Shown here one piece after another: positions 61,091 through 64,000 of a stretch of 64,000 nucleotides of DNA; positions within the stretch are counted from its first letter, which is position 1; the number at the start of each line of letters is the position of its first letter. A program made the position numbers and the translations under genes. The notes below the pieces were generated by a model, which was given only the letters and a program-made list of their open reading frames with translations, was not told the DNA's origin and made no database searches. The stretch is from positions 1 to 64,000 of the forward strand of contig JAFRTL010000010.1 in the NCBI GenBank assembly GCA_017427065.1, in the 5' to 3' direction. The DNA comes from Bacteroidaceae bacterium (GTDB taxonomy: Bacteria > Bacteroidota > Bacteroidia > Bacteroidales > Bacteroidaceae).

Positions 61091-63157
61091 TCACTTCAGT
61101 AACAGCACAATGGAGGAGCAGGCTGGCATTTGTAGCTTGCTGTAATTCTCTTGCTGCTTCACTTCGCCTGTCATCGCGATGGCCTTATTAACATTATCTG
61201 TCAGTGGCACCTGGATGGTTGCATTGCTCAGATTGTGCAACACCAGCAATTTCTGGCTACCTTCGGTCATATACCAGGCTGCAAGACCAGCCAGACTGGT
61301 ATTGGTTTCATTGTAGGTGTCATGACGCGTCATCTTACCCGTAGCCAAAGCTGGATAGGTGTTGCGCAACGCTGAATAGGTGCGATAAGTGCTGAGCAGT
61401 GAGTTCGCATCAGCAGATTGGTCGGCAACCGACTTGATGCTACTTGCCACTCCCTTGTCGATCTTCGATGTGTAACTGGTTACGGTATTGTCGCCCCAAA
61501 GCATCGGACTACGTACATATTCGTCGCCATTGTTCTTGGTACCATAGATACCAAGTTCCTCCCCATAATAGATATAAGGATGACCACCTGTAGTAAGCAG
61601 TATCGCAGCGGCCAACTTTTCTTTAGGCACAGACTTACCAAGTTTGGAGGCTGCACGGTCCTCATCATGGTTGGACAGCTTAGGGGTATAAAGATAATCA
61701 GAGCGATAAGTGGCGAACTTCTGCTGATGCTGCAGCACCTCATAGGCTAATGTATTACCCTTATAGCCATTGATCATACTCTCCAAGGAGTACCAGTATG
61801 TGAAGTCGAACAGCGCTGGCAGACCTTTATAATAAGGTGCAGTCACCGTATAGCTGTCGAGCACCTCGCCTATCATGTAGAGATCCTCACTGTGCGACTT
61901 GCGGTAATAGGCATTCATATCCTCATAGAACGTCTTGAGGAACTGAGGGTTATCATCGTTAGTGGCATTGTGGTAGATGTGCTTCACAGCATCGAGGCGG
62001 AAACCATCCACACCTCTATCTACCCAACCCTCTGCAGCGCTGAGCATGGCCTTGTAAGTGGCATTGCTGCGCACATCACTTACCTTACCATAATCCAAGT
62101 CGGGCATGTCAGTGTAGAACATGGCATGATAGTACCAGGCATCCATGAAGTCGAACTTGATGTCGGAAGCAGTGTTGCTATCGAGTTTGAAGGCCTTTCC
62201 TAAGGTTACCTTCGAGGAAGAAGAGGATGCGCCGAACTTGGTGCCGCTGTCCCAAGAGGTATTGGAGGTTCGGATCAGAAAACCCCATGTGGTATTCAGG
62301 TTTACAGTGAGTTCATAGGTATCGTTGCCCTTATCGTAAAACTTCTTGCAAACGCCGTCTCCGTAATAGAGGTATTTGGCATTCGAAGTGCTTTGATCAG
62401 GGTTGTCAGAATCGGCCTTGCTGGCTTTCGTCACAGTGATGGTCTTATCTTTCCAGTTCAAAACAAACTTATAGATGCCACTCACAGCCTCAGCATTCCC
62501 CACGGTATACCATTCTCCACTGTTATAACCATCTACGGCAGGGAACTTGCCTGCCTTGATGTCACCTTCTGGATCCTGTGAGAAGGTGTAGTAGCTGCGG
62601 TAAGGACTATTTACGTCGCTAGAGGCACTCTTGAACCACTCATGATTCTTGCCCGTATGGTTCATTACATAGTCCAGATAGATCTTAATGCCAGCAGCAT
62701 GTGCTTTGCTCACCAGATTGTCGAAATCGGCCTCTGTGCCATACTGCGGATTCACTTTGGTATAATCCGTCACATCGTAGCCATGATAGCTCATGGCAGG
62801 ATGAATCGGTGAAAGCCAAAGCGCGCTCACACCGAGGCTCTTCAGATAATCCAACTTAGAGGTGATGCCATTAAAGTCGCCAATACCATTTCCATCACTG
62901 TCGGCAAATGAATATACCAACAGCTGATACGTGATATCAGCCCGTGTCTGTCCGTCCCAAGCATCAGGCTGGGCAGTCACTGCTGTCCAATCCGCAGTAG
63001 GTGTAGGGGTTGGAGTTGGTGTGGGCGTTGGAGTCGGTGTAGGCGTAGGTTCTGGTGTAGGACCATCATCGCCACCACAGGAGGTCATCACAAGCACAGT
63101 GGTGAGGCAAGCCATTGCCAGCAGCCACATATTCTGGAATATACTCTTCGCTTTCAT
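61091..63157 (-). CDS. SusG-like lipoprotein alpha-amylase (GH13)
   Basis: A 688-residue surface enzyme. The start MKAKSIFQN at 63157 is preferred to one 30 bases upstream because the -7 box TATATTTG (63192-63185) puts transcription start after that ATG. The lipobox VMTSC leads into a (PT)n linker of about 20 residues. The GH13 barrel has YHGYDVTDYTKVNPQYG, the nucleophile Asp in DGFRLDAVKH, Glu in MIGEVLDS and Asp in SNHDEDR. About 120 residues with a YLYYGDGVCKKFYD stretch interrupt the B domain, as the CBM58 insert does in SusG. Confidence 0.88.
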   Translation of the reverse strand: MKAKSIFQNMWLLAMACLTTVLVMTSCGGDDGPTPEPTPTPTPTPTPTPTPTPTADWTAVTAQPDAWDGQTRADITYQLLVYSFADSDGNGIGDFNGITSKLDYLKSLGVSALWLSPIHPAMSYHGYDVTDYTKVNPQYGTEADFDNLVSKAHAAGIKIYLDYVMNHTGKNHEWFKSASSDVNSPYRSYYTFSQDPEGDIKAGKFPAVDGYNSGEWYTVGNAEAVSGIYKFVLNWKDKTITVTKASKADSDNPDQSTSNAKYLYYGDGVCKKFYDKGNDTYELTVNLNTTWGFLIRTSNTSWDSGTKFGASSSSSKVTLGKAFKLDSNTASDIKFDFMDAWYYHAMFYTDMPDLDYGKVSDVRSNATYKAMLSAAEGWVDRGVDGFRLDAVKHIYHNATNDDNPQFLKTFYEDMNAYYRKSHSEDLYMIGEVLDSYTVTAPYYKGLPALFDFTYWYSLESMINGYKGNTLAYEVLQHQQKFATYRSDYLYTPKLSNHDEDRAASKLGKSVPKEKLAAAILLTTGGHPYIYYGEELGIYGTKNNGDEYVRSPMLWGDNTVTSYTSKIDKGVASSIKSVADQSADANSLLSTYRTYSALRNTYPALATGKMTRHDTYNETNTSLAGLAAWYMTEGSQKLLVLHNLSNATIQVPLTDNVNKAIAMTGEVKQQENYSKLQMPACSSIVLLLK
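62996..63061 (-). repeat. Low-complexity Pro-Thr linker repeat
   Basis: A degenerate 6-base repeat coding for alternating Pro and Thr just after the lipid anchor of the amylase. Such runs can change length by slippage and would adjust the distance of the enzyme from the membrane. Confidence 0.75.
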
Positions 63158-63261
63158 ATCCTTAAAGTTTACATTATCTGAGGGCAAATATATAAAAAAA
63201 ATGGGAAAAAAGCACTTTATGGAAGATATGAAGGATAAATATGTTTTTCCAAATAGAATAA

Positions 63262-63317
63262 AGCCTACAAACGAAGAGTTTAGAGCCTACAAACGAAGAG
63301 TTTGGAGCCTACAAACT
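63262..63317. repeat. 22-base-period tandem repeat
   Basis: AGCCTACAAACGAAGAGTTT at 63262 and 63284, with a third truncated copy AGCCTACAAACT at 63306. It lies in the 228-base gap between the amylase and the HlyD-like stub; nothing else is seen in that gap. Confidence 0.7.
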
Positions 63318-63385
63318 AAATGCGTTAAAGCACAAAGAAAACTTATTGAATTATTTACATTTTTTATTTAATCTCGCTAAAGCTT

Positions 63386-63547
63386 TTATAACGGTAAAAA
63401 TAAATAAACCACAACTGCAATAACAAATAATACCATAGCTATGATGCTGATACCATGTCTTACCCAAAAAGGAGGTTCGGAACTGATGATGTTCCTTACT
63501 TTCTCACTTCGTAATTCTATTTTTGACAATTGTCCTTCCATATTCAT
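63386..63547 (-). CDS. HlyD N-terminal stub, 53 residues
   Basis: A short protein: MNMEGQLSKIELRSEKVRNI, then a single membrane helix (about residues 31-50) ending VYLFLPL. It matches the first 50 residues of Bacteroidota HlyD-type adaptors (IELRSEEVQEIL...PPWIVRWG...), but the periplasmic part is missing and no frame downstream continues it. It starts 14 bases after the ABC exporter gene, where the adaptor is expected. Either a truncated gene or a stand-alone miniature partner. An alternative start at 63601 overlaps the ABC gene. Confidence 0.6.
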   Translation of the reverse strand: MNMEGQLSKIELRSEKVRNIISSEPPFWVRHGISIIAMVLFVIAVVVYLFLPL

Positions 63548-63561
63548 CTTAACTACGATTA

Positions 63562-64000
63562 TTAATTCCCTATCTCCAATTGATTCTTTACCAACTTCCA
63601 ATATGCACCTTTTCGGCCAATGAGATATTCATGATTTCCTGTTTCTATAACCTTTCCTTGTTCTATTACCACTATCTGGTCAGCGCTTTTTACCGTACTG
63701 AGTCTGTGAGCAACTACTATGACGGTTTTGCCTCGATAGAAAGAGCTGAGATTCTCCACTATTGCACGTTCGTTGTTGGCATCCAATGAGTTGGTGGCTT
63801 CGTCCAACATAATAAAGTCAGGATTCTTATAGATAGCCCTTGCTATCAAGATGCGTTGTTTCTGACCTTGGCTTAATCCTACACCATCTTGTCCTATTTT
63901 CGTGTTATATTTCAGGGGTAGCCCCATAATGAAGTCATGGATACAAGCTATTTCTGCAGCCTGACGCAGGCGGTTAATATCTATCTCCCCATCACTCACG
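63562..64000 (-). CDS. ABC exporter ATPase domain, partial
   Basis: The last 145 residues of a gene that runs off the right edge. Signature LSQGQKQR, Walker B DFIMLDEAT, the D-loop NSLD and the switch His in AHRLS identify an ABC exporter of the peptide/bacteriocin (possibly peptidase-containing) type. The Walker A part and membrane domain are outside the window. The HlyD-like stub follows it. Confidence 0.85.
   Translation of the reverse strand, partial: VSDGEIDINRLRQAAEIACIHDFIMGLPLKYNTKIGQDGVGLSQGQKQRILIARAIYKNPDFIMLDEATNSLDANNERAIVENLSSFYRGKTVIVVAHRLSTVKSADQIVVIEQGKVIETGNHEYLIGRKGAYWKLVKNQLEIGN

Noticed and set aside
62931-63371. 146-residue plus-strand ORF with a Gly-Val repeat
   Set aside because: It is the antisense of the amylase's Pro-Thr linker and signal region, running on through the 22-base tandem repeat.

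Overview
The window looks like chromosomal DNA of a gut Bacteroidota species of the Prevotella/Segatella type (close to Segatella copri; this is inferred from protein content and not checked by a search). The grounds are the Bacteroidota-type promoters (a TTTG box, 19-21 bases, then TAnnTTTG) seen before many genes, the near absence of Shine-Dalgarno sequences, Bacteroidota-only families (DUF4230, DUF5606, DUF3276/PUR, LTD-OadG fusion, SusG-like amylase) and short AT-rich intergenic gaps.

Layout. 1-559: two tandem leftward promoters that probably fire an rRNA operon lying off the left edge. 560-5251: sppA-lpxK-punA-thiL operon. 5252-5999: a relic region with palindromes, the last codons of a lost TolC-like gene, a terminator and a tRNA-Phe. 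6000-10492: gdhA, an unlisted 57-residue membrane protein, a cell-wall amidase with two DUF4230 proteins. 10496-13874: leftward nusB-yajC-ybbR-coaE-DUF5606 operon. 14039-19501: PUR-like protein, rplY-pth-S4 protein-oxidoreductase, Kef-type antiporter. 19818-24430: complete methylmalonyl-CoA epimerase/sodium-pumping decarboxylase operon (propionate branch). 24532-30452: periplasmic GH13, fbaA, rpmE2, pepD, stand-alone GMP-synthase ATP-PPase subunit. 30614-37020: M48 lipoprotein, a stand-alone N-terminal module of a pseudouridine-synthase family, MaoC protein, AlbA_2 protein, Na/Pi transporter with a PhoBR-like two-component pair. 37021-41200: tandem promoter-like repeats, two small operons (unknown + UDG-like; LemA + membrane protein), then a repeat-rich gap with a 201-base MITE-like element. 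41217-49768: lactate locus (lctP, FAD/Fe-S lactate dehydrogenase, porin, lutABC). 49955-52225: coiled-coil protein, zapA, a structured RNA candidate, rny. 52326-58628: small protein/Fur-family divergent pair, pyridoxamine kinase, DUF1080 protein, IlvD/Edd dehydratase with GntP permease. 58668-60965: three 24-base iterons before a DUF4143 ATPase, followed by wreckage of two other ATPases and a second copy of the MITE-like motif. 61091-64000: SusG-like lipoprotein amylase, a HlyD N-terminal stub and the end of a peptide-exporter ABC gene running off the right edge.

Most genes are core housekeeping. The non-routine content is in the intergenic DNA (palindromes, iterons, MITE-like repeats, promoter-like tandem repeats) and in a handful of unusual or truncated proteins.
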